Shown one piece after another: positions 55,218-64,000 of a stretch of 64,000 nucleotides of DNA. Where the stretch lies: NCBI RefSeq assembly GCF_019203965.1, contig NZ_CP076448.1, forward strand, positions 3,115,001 through 3,179,000. Reading direction: 5' to 3'. The stretch comes from Elioraea tepida (GTDB lineage Bacteria > Pseudomonadota > Alphaproteobacteria > Acetobacterales > Acetobacteraceae). The notes below the pieces were generated by a model. The model was not told the DNA's origin, made no database searches, and saw nothing but the letters and a program-made list of their open reading frames with translations. The position numbers were made by a program, and so were the translations under genes. Position 1 is the stretch's first letter, and every line of letters begins with the position of its first letter.

Positions 55218-56219
55218 TCACGCCGCGCCGCCGCCGGGAATGCGCACGTGCGCGCCGCCACGGGCGACCTCGCGCACGATTCCCTGCGGCCGGCGGTTCC
55301 CGGTCATGAAGGTTCGGCCGAGATACTCGCCCAGGATACCGAGGATCACGAACTGAACGCCGGAGACGAGCAGGATCACCACCATCGTGCTCGCCCAGCC
55401 CTGCGGCTGCTCGCCCGAGACGGCATGCCAGATCACGTAGAGGGCGCCGAGCGCACCGAGAGCCGCCATCGCCACACCCGCGAACACGGCAAGCCGCAGC
55501 GGCAGCAGCGAGAAGTTCACCGCGAGGTTGAGCCAGAGCCGAACCAGCCGCCTCAGCGTGTAGTTGCTTCGCCCCGCCGCGCGCGGCAGGTGCTCCACCT
55601 CGAGCGAGCCGATCCGCTGCGTCACCTGCATGATCAGCCCATCGACGTACGGGAAGGGGCCTTCGTAGCGCGTCACCCCGTCGACCACGAGCCGGCTCAT
55701 GCAGCGAAACGAGGAGAGGTAGAGCCCGCGCGGCTTGTCGAGCAAAAGGTCGGCCACGCGGTTGGCGAAGCGGCTGCCAAGGTTCCGCCAGGCCTCGTGC
55801 TGCTTCTCGGCATAGCGCGTGTAGACGACATCATAGCCGCCGTCGCGCGCGTGCAGGAACAGGCGCACGACCTCCTCAGGCGGGTTCTGCAGATCGTCGT
55901 CCATGGTGATAACGAACCGGCCGCGGGCGTGGCGAAGCCCGGTCATCACCGCGTTGTGCTCTCCATAGTTCCGCGCGTGCTCGACATAGGTGAGCGGCAC
56001 GGTGGCCGTCTCGAGCAGGCGCCGGCAGACGGTGCCGCTGTCGTCGGGGCTGCCGTCATTGACGAGCACGATCTCGAGCCCGCCCGGAACCTCAAGCGCC
56101 GACAGAGCCTCGACGAGCAGCCCGATCGTCGCCGCACCGTTGTAGACCGGCACGACGATCGAGAGAGCAGGAGCGGCATCCGGCTCCCGGCCGCGCCGCT
56201 CGCCGAAGGGCGTGTCCAT
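55218..56219 (-). CDS. Family 2 glycosyltransferase, polyprenyl-phosphate type (ArnC/DPM1-like)
   Basis: This 333-residue protein has a cytosolic GT2 domain (LSIVVPVYNGAATIGLLVEAL, LVNDGSPDDSG, and the metal-binding ITMDDDLQNPPEEV) and two C-terminal transmembrane helices (LAVFAGVAMAALGALGALYVI, MVVILLVSGVQFVILGILGEYLG). That build is typical of enzymes that attach a sugar to undecaprenyl phosphate. ATG 56219 has GTGAGG upstream; GTG 56228 is an alternative. It lies in a three-gene unit with a methyltransferase and a flippase-like protein. Confidence 0.88.
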   Translation of the reverse strand: MDTPFGERRGREPDAAPALSIVVPVYNGAATIGLLVEALSALEVPGGLEIVLVNDGSPDDSGTVCRRLLETATVPLTYVEHARNYGEHNAVMTGLRHARGRFVITMDDDLQNPPEEVVRLFLHARDGGYDVVYTRYAEKQHEAWRNLGSRFANRVADLLLDKPRGLYLSSFRCMSRLVVDGVTRYEGPFPYVDGLIMQVTQRIGSLEVEHLPRAAGRSNYTLRRLVRLWLNLAVNFSLLPLRLAVFAGVAMAALGALGALYVIWHAVSGEQPQGWASTMVVILLVSGVQFVILGILGEYLGRTFMTGNRRPQGIVREVARGGAHVRIPGGGAA

Positions 56220-56232
56220 CGTCCTCACCCCC

Positions 56233-57006
56233 TCAGGGTTTCACGGCCACGGCGAGCAGGGAACCACCCAGCGGGAATCTGACGCCGAGCGCGATCAGCC
56301 CCCGTTCGGCGGCCGCGATCGTGCGGAACATCGCCTCGATCGGTGGCGGGAACAGAGCGACATCGCTTCGGCCCTGTGGCGAGGCCGCGCCGCCGCCCCC
56401 GCGGGAGAGCAGCCTCCGCTGCACCACCATCAGCGGAAAGAGCAGGCTGTTCCAGTGCAGGAGCTCCGCCACACGGAAGCCGGCCGCCTCGAGCCGGGCG
56501 CGGAGGAGGGGGCGGCTGTAGCGTTCGCGCGTGTGCACGCGCCGGTCATGCGCCGAAAAGAGCCACTGGTGCGCCGGCATGTTCAGCACAAGCACGCCCC
56601 CGGGCGCCAGCACGCGGCGGAACTCGGCGAGAGCGCGGCGCTCATCTACAGCCCGGTGGCACAGCACGTCGAGCGACACGACGGCGCCGAGACTTTTCTG
56701 GGCGAACGGGAGGTCGTTCACTGTGGCGAGCAGGAGCCGCGCCTCGGGCACCTTGGCTCGGGCGCGTCGGATCGCCTCCGTCGCGATGTCGAACCCGGCG
56801 AGCGGCCGGGCAGGAAGCGCCCCCTCCGCCATCGCACGCGCGATTCGGCGCAACAGCCCGCCCGTGCCGCAGCCGGCGTCGAGGAGCGGCAGGCCCGGGG
56901 GGAAGGGCGTACGGGCGAGCGCGCGGAGCACAAGCGCGTGCAGGGCGCGATACCACCACATCCGATCCTCGGCCGCGTCCATCAGCGCGTATTCCTCGGC
57001 TTCCAT
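56233..57006 (-). CDS. Class I SAM-dependent methyltransferase
   Basis: This 257-residue protein begins EAEEYALMDAAEDRMWWYRALH. It has the SAM-binding motif LLDAGCGTGGLLRRIA, acidic FDIATEAI, a SLDVLCH motif and VLAPGGVLVLNMPAHQWLFSAHD. The WWY N-terminus and C-terminal hydrophobic segments are common in methyltransferases paired with ArnC-like glycosyltransferases in lipid-sugar loci. ATG 57006 is chosen at the conserved start; the frame extends to 57081 without similarity. It is first in the leftward unit. Confidence 0.82.
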   Translation of the reverse strand: MEAEEYALMDAAEDRMWWYRALHALVLRALARTPFPPGLPLLDAGCGTGGLLRRIARAMAEGALPARPLAGFDIATEAIRRARAKVPEARLLLATVNDLPFAQKSLGAVVSLDVLCHRAVDERRALAEFRRVLAPGGVLVLNMPAHQWLFSAHDRRVHTRERYSRPLLRARLEAAGFRVAELLHWNSLLFPLMVVQRRLLSRGGGGAASPQGRSDVALFPPPIEAMFRTIAAAERGLIALGVRFPLGGSLLAVAVKP

Positions 57007-57145
57007 CCCTCCCTCCGGCGCCGCGATCGGGGGGCTTCTGGCGCAGGATTGGGCCGGATTGGTGGCGGCGTCCCATCTCACGGCTCTCGCCTCGCCGCGC
57101 GCCCTGCTCTACGACGCGGGGAGGCAACGGCGAGGAGGAACGGCG

Positions 57146-57991
57146 ATGGACGGCGCGGCGCTCGACGCCTGGGTCGGACGGACGGAGACGGCGGAGGACG
57201 TGGTGGATGGCGCCCGCATGGCGGCGCTCGCGGCCACCCTCGACCGACCGCTCGACGCCTGCGCGCCGGATGGCGCTCTCCCGCCCCTCTGGCACTGGAC
57301 CCACTTCCAGGTCTGGGTGCCCGCCTCCGGTCTCGGGCCCGACGGGCACCCGCGCCGCGGCGGCTTCCTGCCCCCCGTGCACGACCTGCCGCGCCGGATG
57401 TTCGCGGGCGGCCGCCTCGCCTTCCCCGGCCAGCTCTTCCCGGGAGAGCGCATCCTGCGCCGGAGCACGATCGCGAAGGTCGCGGAGAAACAGGGCTCAA
57501 CGGGGCGGCTCGTCTTCGTCACCGTCCGGCACGAGATCACGGGGCCAAGGGGGCGTGCGATCGAGGAGGAGCACGACATCGTCTATCGCGGGCTCGCGGG
57601 GCCAGCGGTGAAGGACGCGCCGCCGCCCCCGCCGCCGCGGCAGGGAATCACCCGCACCGTCACGCCCGACCCGGTGCTTCTGTTCCGCTACTCGGCGCTC
57701 ACGGCCAACGGACATCGGATCCACTATGACCGGCGCTATGCGACGGAGGTCGAGGGCTACCCGGGCCTCATCGTGCACGGGCCGCTCCAGGCGACGCTGC
57801 TTGCGGGCCTCGCCGCGGAGGCCGCCCCGGGGCTGAGGCTCAGGCGCTTTTCCTTCCGGTCGGTGCGGCCGCTGTTCGACCTCGCCCCCTTCACCCTGCA
57901 TGCTGCGGCGGAAGCGGAGGGGCGGGTCGTGCTCGAGACGCGCGATGACCGGGGCCACCCCTGCATGATCGCGGAGGCTGAGCTGGCCTGA
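57146..57991 (+). CDS. FAS1-like dehydratase / mesaconyl-C4-CoA hydratase-like hotdog protein
   Basis: This 281-residue double-hotdog protein has an N-terminal MaoC-N/FAS1-type domain (PLWHWTHFQVW, GGFLPPVHDLPRRMFAGGRLAF) and a C-terminal half with FRYSALTANGHRIHYDRRYA and GYPGLIVHGPLQATLL, which contains the hydratase His/Asp site. This matches the 3-hydroxyacyl dehydratase/mesaconyl-C4-CoA hydratase group. A CoA-bound organic acid is the likely substrate. GAGGAGG lies just before ATG 57146. It precedes the second TAXI/TRAP system by about 100 bases, and the two may act in one pathway. Confidence 0.85.
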   Translation: MDGAALDAWVGRTETAEDVVDGARMAALAATLDRPLDACAPDGALPPLWHWTHFQVWVPASGLGPDGHPRRGGFLPPVHDLPRRMFAGGRLAFPGQLFPGERILRRSTIAKVAEKQGSTGRLVFVTVRHEITGPRGRAIEEEHDIVYRGLAGPAVKDAPPPPPPRQGITRTVTPDPVLLFRYSALTANGHRIHYDRRYATEVEGYPGLIVHGPLQATLLAGLAAEAAPGLRLRRFSFRSVRPLFDLAPFTLHAAAEAEGRVVLETRDDRGHPCMIAEAELA

Positions 57992-58088
57992 TCGCGCTGC
58001 CTGGGTTGACCGGCGCGCGCTCGCGGCCCTTGAATGCTGGGAAGGCGCGGCCGCGAAGACGGCCGCCATGGAGAGGGAGGACGCTCGG

Positions 58089-59030
58089 ATGAGGACCGGG
58101 ATCAGACATGCGGCGCTCGCCGCAGCCATAGCGGCACTGCCGCTCGCCACGGCCGAGGCGCAGACGCTTCGGTTCATGACCGGCCCGCAGGGCGGCGTCT
58201 GGGTGCCGCTCGGGGGAGCGCTCAAGAACATCTGGGAGCAGAACATCCCCGGCATCGCGATCCAGACCCTGCCCGGCGCAGGGGTCGCCAACGTGCGCGG
58301 CATCGACGAGGGCCGTGCCGAGCTCGCCTTCGGCAACTCGATCACGACCGTCGATGGCCTCAACGGCGCCGAGCCCTTCCCGCGCAAGGTCACCAAGGTC
58401 TGCAATCTCGGCAACCTCTACCCGCAATATTTCCAGGTCGTCACGCTCGCCGACGCGAACATCCGCCGGATCGAGGACCTTCGCGGCAAGTCGATCGCCG
58501 TCCAGCCGCGCGGCAACACGGCGGAGGTGATCACACGCCACATCCTCCAGGCTGCGGGGATGAGCTACAGCGACGTGCGCGTCAATTTCCAGGCGAGCTA
58601 CACCGATGCGGTCGGGCTGATGAAGGACGGCCATGCCGTGGCCTTCACCCTCGGCACCACGATCCCCGCCTCCTCGGTGATGGACCTCGCCTCGGCACGG
58701 GCGATCCGCTTCGTCGACCTCACGCCCTATGCCGAGGCGATGAAGCGCATCAACGCCGGCTACAACCTCGGGCCGATCCCGGCCAACACCTACCCGCAGC
58801 AGACCGAGCCCGTGCCGAAGATCGTCTACTCCGCGCACCTGATGGCGGCCTGCGACCAGCCGGAGGAGCGGATCTACCGCATGGTCGAGCTCCTGTTCGC
58901 GAACCTCTCGGTTCTGACGCCGATCAACCGCGCGCTCGAGCGGCTGACGCCCGACGCCGCCGCGCAGGACATCGGCGTGCCGATGCACCCGGGCGCGGCC
59001 CGCTTCTACCGCGAGCGCGCGCGCAGCTGA
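58089..59030 (+). CDS. TAXI-family TRAP transporter substrate-binding protein (second system)
   Basis: This 313-residue periplasmic receptor has a signal peptide (RHAALAAAIAALPLATAEAQ), TLRFMTGPQGGVWVPLGGALK, the LPGAGVANVRGIDEGRAELAFG region and a C-terminal VPMHPGAARFYRE motif. It is a clear paralogue of the receptor at 1359-2345 but diverged, with no C-terminal cysteines. The start ATG 58089 has GGGAGGA upstream; an in-frame ATG seven codons earlier overlaps that site. The permease follows after 25 bases. Confidence 0.9.
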   Translation: MRTGIRHAALAAAIAALPLATAEAQTLRFMTGPQGGVWVPLGGALKNIWEQNIPGIAIQTLPGAGVANVRGIDEGRAELAFGNSITTVDGLNGAEPFPRKVTKVCNLGNLYPQYFQVVTLADANIRRIEDLRGKSIAVQPRGNTAEVITRHILQAAGMSYSDVRVNFQASYTDAVGLMKDGHAVAFTLGTTIPASSVMDLASARAIRFVDLTPYAEAMKRINAGYNLGPIPANTYPQQTEPVPKIVYSAHLMAACDQPEERIYRMVELLFANLSVLTPINRALERLTPDAAAQDIGVPMHPGAARFYRERARS

Positions 59031-59055
59031 GGCACGACCCGGCGGCGCGGCCGGC

Positions 59056-60909
59056 ATGACCTATATCCGCGGCGTTGGGTGGCTTGCGGGCGTCATCGCC
59101 GCGGCGATGGCGCTGTTCCACATGTGGGCGATCGCCGTCTCGCCGCCCGAGGCGGTGATCTTCCGCGGCACGCACCTCCTCTTCGCGATGGTGCTCGTGT
59201 TCCTCACCATTCCGCTGCGGAGGGGGCGAGGCGGCACCAACCCTGGGCTTGAGGATTGGCTTCTCCTCGCTCTTTCCGCGGCCCCGGTGCTCTACCTGTT
59301 CGCGACCTACGACGAGCTCGTCAACCGGATCGCGATGATCGACGACCCCACACCGATGCAACAGGTGATGGGATGGCTCTGCGTGGCCACCGTGCTCGAG
59401 GCGACGCGCCGGTCGATCGGCTGGGCGCTGCCCGCGACCGCGCTCGCCTTCCTCGCCTATGCGCTGTTCTTCACGAGCGTCACACCGCTCGTCATCATCG
59501 ACCAGCTCTACCTCACGACCGACGGCATCTTCGGCTCGACGCTCGGTGTGTCGGCAGGCTTCGTCGTCATCTTCGTGCTGTTTGGCTCGTTCATGGAACG
59601 GTCGGGCACCGGAAAGCTGTTCATGGACTTCGCGCTCGCGCTCACCGGCCGCTCCGCGGGGGGCCCTGGCAAGGTGGCGGTTCTGTCCTCGAGCCTGTTC
59701 GGCACCGTCTCCGGCTCCGCGGTCGCGAACGTGATGGTCACGGGCCAGGTGACGATCCCCCTGATGCTGCGCACCGGCTTCCGCCCGCCCTTCGCCGCGG
59801 GTGTGGAGGCCGTCGCCTCGACGGGGGGGCAGATCATGCCGCCAATCATGGGGGCTGCCGCCTTCGTGATGGCCGAGTACATGGGGGTGGCGTATCTGCA
59901 GGTGGTGCAGTGGGCGGCGCTGCCCGCGCTTCTCTACTACGCCGCCACTTTCGCCGCGGTGCATTTCGAGGCGCGGCGCACGCGGCTTGCCGGGCTCGCC
60001 GACGCCGAGGTGCCGCGGCTCGGGCCAACGCTTGCCGCCAACGGGCATCTGGTCATCCCGATCCTCCTCATCCTCGGCGGGCTGTTCGGCGGCTACTCCG
60101 CGCCTCTCTCGGCTCTGGTCGGCACGCTCGCCTGCTTCCCCGTTGCGCTGTTGCGCCGCTCCTCGCGGGGCAACGTCACCCCCGCCGCGGTGTGGGAGGC
60201 GCTGCTCGACGGGGCGAAGGGGGCCCTCGGTGTGGCGATGGCCTGCGCCTGTGCGGGCGTCGTGATCGGCATCATCGCGCTCACAGGGCTTGGCATCATC
60301 TTCACCCAGGTGGTCGTCAACATCGCCAACAACAGCCTCCTGTTCGCGCTGCTGATGACGATGGTCGCGGGCATCATCCTCGGCATGGGCATGCCGACGA
60401 CGCCTGCCTACATCGTGATGGTCTCGCTGCTCGTGCCGGCTCTGATCAAGCTCGGCGTCGTGGCTCCGGCGGCGCACATGTTCGCCTTCTACTTCGCGAT
60501 CCTGTCGGCGATCACCCCGCCCGTGGCGCTTGCCGTGTTCGCCGCGGCCGGCCTTGCGAAGAGCGAACTGTGGAGTTCCGGCTGGGCGGCGGTGAAGATC
60601 GGTGCGGCCGGGTTCATCGTGCCGTTCATGTTTGTCTACGAGCCAGCGCTTCTCATGATCGGGGGCTGGCAGCAGGTTCTGCACGCAAGTCTCACTGCGG
60701 GCTGCGGCTGCCTGCTGCTCGCCGCTGGCCTGCACGGCTACCTGTTCGGGCCGGCGAACGGGTGGCAGCGCGCGGCGCTCGTCGGCGCGGCGGTGACGCT
60801 GATTCAGCCCGGTCTTCTGACAGACGTGATCGGCGCGGCGCTCGCCGCCGCCGTGATCGTGGCGCAGGTCGCGACGCGGCGCAGGGCAGCCGCGATCGGC
60901 GGCGGGTGA
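59056..60909 (+). CDS. TRAP transporter fused permease (second system)
   Basis: This 617-residue polytopic membrane protein is of the 4TM/12TM fusion type. The conserved segments GSFMERSGTGKLFMDFALALTG, VMVTGQVTIPLMLRTGF, STGGQIMPPIMGAAAFVMAEYMG and GMGMPTTPAYIV correspond one-to-one with the permease at 2396-4336. The C-terminal region adds further spans. It should form a symporter with the TAXI receptor encoded just upstream. Confidence 0.92.
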   Translation: MTYIRGVGWLAGVIAAAMALFHMWAIAVSPPEAVIFRGTHLLFAMVLVFLTIPLRRGRGGTNPGLEDWLLLALSAAPVLYLFATYDELVNRIAMIDDPTPMQQVMGWLCVATVLEATRRSIGWALPATALAFLAYALFFTSVTPLVIIDQLYLTTDGIFGSTLGVSAGFVVIFVLFGSFMERSGTGKLFMDFALALTGRSAGGPGKVAVLSSSLFGTVSGSAVANVMVTGQVTIPLMLRTGFRPPFAAGVEAVASTGGQIMPPIMGAAAFVMAEYMGVAYLQVVQWAALPALLYYAATFAAVHFEARRTRLAGLADAEVPRLGPTLAANGHLVIPILLILGGLFGGYSAPLSALVGTLACFPVALLRRSSRGNVTPAAVWEALLDGAKGALGVAMACACAGVVIGIIALTGLGIIFTQVVVNIANNSLLFALLMTMVAGIILGMGMPTTPAYIVMVSLLVPALIKLGVVAPAAHMFAFYFAILSAITPPVALAVFAAAGLAKSELWSSGWAAVKIGAAGFIVPFMFVYEPALLMIGGWQQVLHASLTAGCGCLLLAAGLHGYLFGPANGWQRAALVGAAVTLIQPGLLTDVIGAALAAAVIVAQVATRRRAAAIGGG

Positions 60910-60999
60910 CCGGGCCGCGCCGCCCGCCCGCGCTCACTTCCTGAGCAGCGACGTCTCCGGTAGGGTTGAGGTGATCCGCAACCCGACGAGCCACCGCAC

Positions 61000-62133
61000 G
61001 TGAGCCCCGCGAGTCCCCTCAGTCGCCGATCCACCACCCTCGGCCTCGTCGCGGCGTTGCCGTTCGCTGCCTGTTCGGGCCTGGGCGCGCCAGAGGCGCG
61101 GGCACAGTCAGCGCGCAGGATGGGCGAGCCGCGACCGGTAACGCCGCGCGGGCCGCTCGGCGCCGACGAGCAGGCAGTGATCGCCCTGTTCGAGCGCGCG
61201 CGCGCTTCCGTGGTGTACATCTCAACCACCGAACGGGTGATCAATCCCTGGACGCGCAACGTCTTCCAGGTGCCGCGCGGCACCGGGTCCGGCTTCATCT
61301 GGGATGAGCGCGGCCATGTCGTGACGAATGCGCACGTCATCGCCGGGGCTGCCTCGGCCAAGGTCAGGCTCGCCGACGGCAGGGCGTTCGACGCCGTCCT
61401 CGTCGGGGCAAGCCCCGCCCACGACCTTGCCGTGCTGCGGATCAGTGTCAGCAGCGATCCGCCGAGGCCGCTGCCGCTCGGCACGAGCCATGACCTCCGC
61501 GTCGGCCAGAGCGTGTTCGCGATCGGCAACCCCTTCGGCCTCGACTGGACGCTGACGACAGGCATCGTCTCGGCGCTCGACCGCGAGCTCCCCGCGGAGG
61601 GAGGCGGCATCATCGAGCGGCTGATCCAGACCGATGCCGCGATTAACCCGGGCAACTCGGGCGGCCCGCTCCTCGACTCCGCCGGGCGGCTGATCGGCGT
61701 GAACACCGCCATCTACAGCCCCTCGGGCGGCTCCGCCGGAATCGGCTTCGCCGTGCCGGTCGACACCGTCAATCGCGTGGTGCCGCGCCTGATCGCCCAA
61801 GGCCGCTACATACGCCCCGTCCTTGGCATACGGGTGGAGGAGCAGCTGAACGCCGCGCTTGCCGCGCGCTTCGGGGTCGAGGGTGTGTACGTGCTCGAGG
61901 TCGAACGCGGCTCGCCCGCGGATCGCGCGGGGATACGCCCCGCACGGGTGCAGCGTGACGGCTCGGTCACGCCGGGCGATGTCATCGTCTCGATCTCCGG
62001 CCGGCCGCTCAAGCGCGTGGCCGAGCTGCTTGCGGGGCTTGATCAGCACCTGCCGGGGGAGACCGTGCCGGTCGTCCTGCTCCGTGACGGCAGGCGGATC
62101 GAGCTTTCCGTCACCCTCGGCGCCGGGCAGTAG
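61000..62133 (+). CDS. DegP/HtrA-type S1C serine protease with one PDZ domain
   Basis: This 377-residue protein has an N-terminal export signal containing RRSTTLG and a lipobox-like FAAC, so it is periplasmic and perhaps lipid-anchored. The triad is H112 (TNAHVI), D142 (HDLAVLRI) and S220 (PGNSGGPL). A single PDZ domain fills residues 275-375 (VLGIRVEEQ, GSPADRAGI, PGDVIVSISGRPL). It has one PDZ, like DegS, rather than the two of DegP. A role in envelope protein quality control is expected. GTG 61000 is the start; no strong ribosome site is seen. Confidence 0.9.
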   Translation: MSPASPLSRRSTTLGLVAALPFAACSGLGAPEARAQSARRMGEPRPVTPRGPLGADEQAVIALFERARASVVYISTTERVINPWTRNVFQVPRGTGSGFIWDERGHVVTNAHVIAGAASAKVRLADGRAFDAVLVGASPAHDLAVLRISVSSDPPRPLPLGTSHDLRVGQSVFAIGNPFGLDWTLTTGIVSALDRELPAEGGGIIERLIQTDAAINPGNSGGPLLDSAGRLIGVNTAIYSPSGGSAGIGFAVPVDTVNRVVPRLIAQGRYIRPVLGIRVEEQLNAALAARFGVEGVYVLEVERGSPADRAGIRPARVQRDGSVTPGDVIVSISGRPLKRVAELLAGLDQHLPGETVPVVLLRDGRRIELSVTLGAGQ

Positions 62134-62147
62134 GCGGGGCGCTTTCG

Positions 62148-64000
62148 CTACGAGGACGCGACCGCTTCCGTGCCGGGCCGGCGTCGGACGATCAGCGCAT
62201 CGAGAGCAGCCACGCCCTCTCCCTCGCCCTTGACGAGAAGCGGGTTCGCCTCTGCCTCCGTGACCTCGGGAAGAGCGGCCAGTCGCGAGAGGGCGGCCAC
62301 CGCTCGGGCGAGCGCGTCGAGGTCCCCCGCCCCCCTGCCGCGAACGCCGCGGACATGCGCGATCGGTGCGGCGGCGACCATCTCCCGTGCGTCGTCCAGA
62401 TCAAGCGGGGCGGTGCGGACGACGGGCGGCGGCATCAGCTCGGCAAGCACGCCTCCTGCGCCGAGCACCACCACCGGCCCCCCTTGCGGATCGCGGCGGA
62501 AGCCCAGGAGAACCTCGCCGATACCGCGCTGCATCGGCGCCACCAGAAGCCCTTTGAGCGGAACGTTCCGAAGCCGTGCCACCATCGCCCGCGCCGCCGC
62601 GCGCAAAGCCCCGCGATCGGGGATGTCGAGCACCACGGCTCCGGCCTCGGTCTTGTGCGGCAGGGCGGGGGAGACGGCCTTCAGCGCGACGGGATAGTCG
62701 AGCGCCCAGGGGATGCCCGAGAGGCGGTCGAGATCGGTGACGAGATGCGCGGGCGCGACCGGCACGCCGAGGGCGGCGAGCACGGCCCGGGCCTCGGCCT
62801 CGTCGAGCACCGGGCCGGACGCACCGGCAAGCGCCCGTTCGGCCGAGGAGACGTCGCCCGCGTCGGCGGGCGCGGCCGGGGCGCGCCAGGCGAGGCGGGC
62901 GCGCAGCGCATCCGCCGCCGCCTCCGGCGTGCGGAAACACGCAAGGCCGGCGGCGGCGAGCCCCTTCGCTGTCTCAGGGGCGTCGGGCGCGAGGAACACC
63001 GCAAGCGGTTTCTTGAGCGCGCCGGCGGCGGAGGTGACGCCCGCCACCGAGCTCTCGGGGCGAAACTGCGCAGAGGAGCCGATCACGGCAAGCACCGCAT
63101 CGGTCCGCTCGTCCTTATCCATCGCCGCGAGCGCCGAGGCGATCCGATCCGGGTTCGTTCCGGCGAGCGTCATGTCACGAACCTCGGACGCGATCCCGGC
63201 AAGGCCGAGCCGGTCGACCACAAGCGCCGCTCCGCCGCCCGTGGTGGTCAGAACCGAGACGGCACGGCGAGGCGCCGCGAAAGGCCGTGCGCGCGCGAAG
63301 AGCGGTGCCGCCTCGATCAGACCCTCGAAGGTGTCGAGCCGGGCGATCCCTGAAGCCGCGAGCAGGGCATCGACCGCCGCGTCCGCCCCGGCGACCGCGC
63401 CGGTGTGGCTCAGCGCCATCGCGGCACCCGCGGCGGAACGTCCGAGCTTGTAGGCAAGCACCGCCTTGCCCGCAGCGTGCGCCGCCGCTGCCGCGTCACG
63501 CAGCGCCTCCGCGTCGCGGATCGTCTCGAGGAACAAAAGGATCACGTCCGTGCCCTCCTCCTCGGCGAGCAGGCGGAGCAGGTCGGCCACGCCGAGATCG
63601 GCCTCGTTGCCGGTCGCCGCGAGAAGCGAATAGCCGAGGCTGCGCGCGGCCCCGCGCGAGAGGATCGCGCCGATCAGCGAGCCCGAGTGCGAGAGCACGG
63701 CGGTACGCCCGGCAGGCAGGGGCGGGTCCATGGCGAGCACAGCGTTGACGGAGAGCGCGATCCCTTCCGTCACGTTGACGAGGCCGATGGCGTTGGGGCC
63801 GAGCAGCCTCACCCCGCCCGCTCGGGCGGTGGCGAGAAGCTGCGCCTGACGCGCCGCGCCGTCGGGGCCGGCTTCGGCGAAGCCGTTGGCGAGCACGGTC
63901 GCGACCGGAACGCGCTTCGCCGCGCAGGCCTCGACCGCTTCGATGGCACGGTCGGCGCCGGTGAGGATGAAGGCGTGGTCGATCGGCCCCGGGATCGCCT
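62148..64000 (-). CDS. ADP-forming acyl-CoA synthetase-like protein (start beyond window)
   Basis: The frame stays open to the right edge, so the N-terminal CoA-binding domain is incomplete. About 617 residues are visible. They include LLGPNAIGLVNV and SHSGSLIGAIL of the succinyl-CoA-synthetase-like flavodoxin domain, the SHTGAVAGADAAVDALL phosphohistidine region, and a C-terminal ATP-grasp part (VALKAVSPALPHKTEAGAVVLD, GVLAELMPPPVVRTAPL, EANPLLV). This is the NDP-forming acetyl/acyl-CoA synthetase family. No GNAT domain is seen at the C-terminus. Substrate unknown. Confidence 0.88.
   Translation of the reverse strand, partial: AIPGPIDHAFILTGADRAIEAVEACAAKRVPVATVLANGFAEAGPDGAARQAQLLATARAGGVRLLGPNAIGLVNVTEGIALSVNAVLAMDPPLPAGRTAVLSHSGSLIGAILSRGAARSLGYSLLAATGNEADLGVADLLRLLAEEEGTDVILLFLETIRDAEALRDAAAAAHAAGKAVLAYKLGRSAAGAAMALSHTGAVAGADAAVDALLAASGIARLDTFEGLIEAAPLFARARPFAAPRRAVSVLTTTGGGAALVVDRLGLAGIASEVRDMTLAGTNPDRIASALAAMDKDERTDAVLAVIGSSAQFRPESSVAGVTSAAGALKKPLAVFLAPDAPETAKGLAAAGLACFRTPEAAADALRARLAWRAPAAPADAGDVSSAERALAGASGPVLDEAEARAVLAALGVPVAPAHLVTDLDRLSGIPWALDYPVALKAVSPALPHKTEAGAVVLDIPDRGALRAAARAMVARLRNVPLKGLLVAPMQRGIGEVLLGFRRDPQGGPVVVLGAGGVLAELMPPPVVRTAPLDLDDAREMVAAAPIAHVRGVRGRGAGDLDALARAVAALSRLAALPEVTEAEANPLLVKGEGEGVAALDALIVRRRPGTEAVASS

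Noticed and set aside
58924-60735. A 603-codon minus-strand frame
   Set aside because: It is antisense to the TRAP permease, with no recognisable domain.

Overview
The window is uniformly GC-rich and densely coded on both strands. It looks like the chromosome of an alphaproteobacterium, probably from the Acetobacteraceae/Rhodospirillales. Supporting signs are an imuA-imuB-dnaE2 mutagenesis operon behind a GTTC-N7-GTTC LexA box of the alphaproteobacterial type, a Zur box of alphaproteobacterial form, two TAXI-type TRAP transporters, an alphaproteobacterial-type PEP carboxylase and a PEP-CTERM protein remnant. The taxonomic placement is inference. I saw no rRNA, tRNA, CRISPR array or intact mobile element.

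Layout. 1-12.3 kb: the N-terminal part of a P-type cation ATPase, a TAXI/TRAP transporter with an enolase-superfamily cycloisomerase, a lipoprotein-like hydrolase, class Ia ribonucleotide reductase (nrdA-nrdB) behind two candidate NrdR boxes, and a threonate/tartrate-type dehydrogenase pair. 12.4-19.7 kb: the SOS mutasome operon, then a Crp/Fnr regulator and a DUF2892 gene, bracketed by two GTGA-N6-TCAC sites. 20-23.6 kb: two tandem proteins resembling degenerate EAL domains, a frameshifted lipoprotein and a small helical protein. 23.6-27.2 kb: purine/ureide catabolism (puuE, a ureide-type amidohydrolase, uraH) with a pyridoxal kinase in the same operon. 27.2-29.9 kb: a four-gene operon of unknown function (one PASTA-repeat protein, two related beta-rich proteins, one small protein), the best candidate for an undescribed system. 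30.4-36.9 kb: a stand-alone EF-G gene, membrane proteins, a flavin reductase, an attachment-type protein and a flavin monooxygenase. 37-39.7 kb: a Zur-controlled znuCBA zinc importer preceded by a tiny, possibly leaderless ORF. 39.7-46.9 kb: MgtC/DUF4010 and YqhA membrane proteins, a HAD phosphatase, a three-domain acyl-CoA ligase-ACP-acyltransferase fusion and a CPA2/RCK antiporter. 46.9-51 kb: a dTDP-sugar operon (rfbB, rfbA, an SDR lacking its catalytic Tyr, a sugar aminotransferase). 51-57 kb: a frameshifted PEP carboxylase, a broken PEP-CTERM gene and an ArnC/ArnE-like lipid-sugar module with a methyltransferase. 57-64 kb: a FAS1-type dehydratase, the second TAXI/TRAP transporter, a DegP-type protease and a partial acyl-CoA synthetase.

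Three genes each carry one single-base frameshift (lipoprotein near 22.74 kb, ppc near 51.76 kb, PEP-CTERM gene near 54.36 kb). The PEP-CTERM gene also has an in-frame amber codon. These may be genuine decay or assembly errors; reads are needed to tell. Functional names rest on motifs and gene context read by eye, with no database search.
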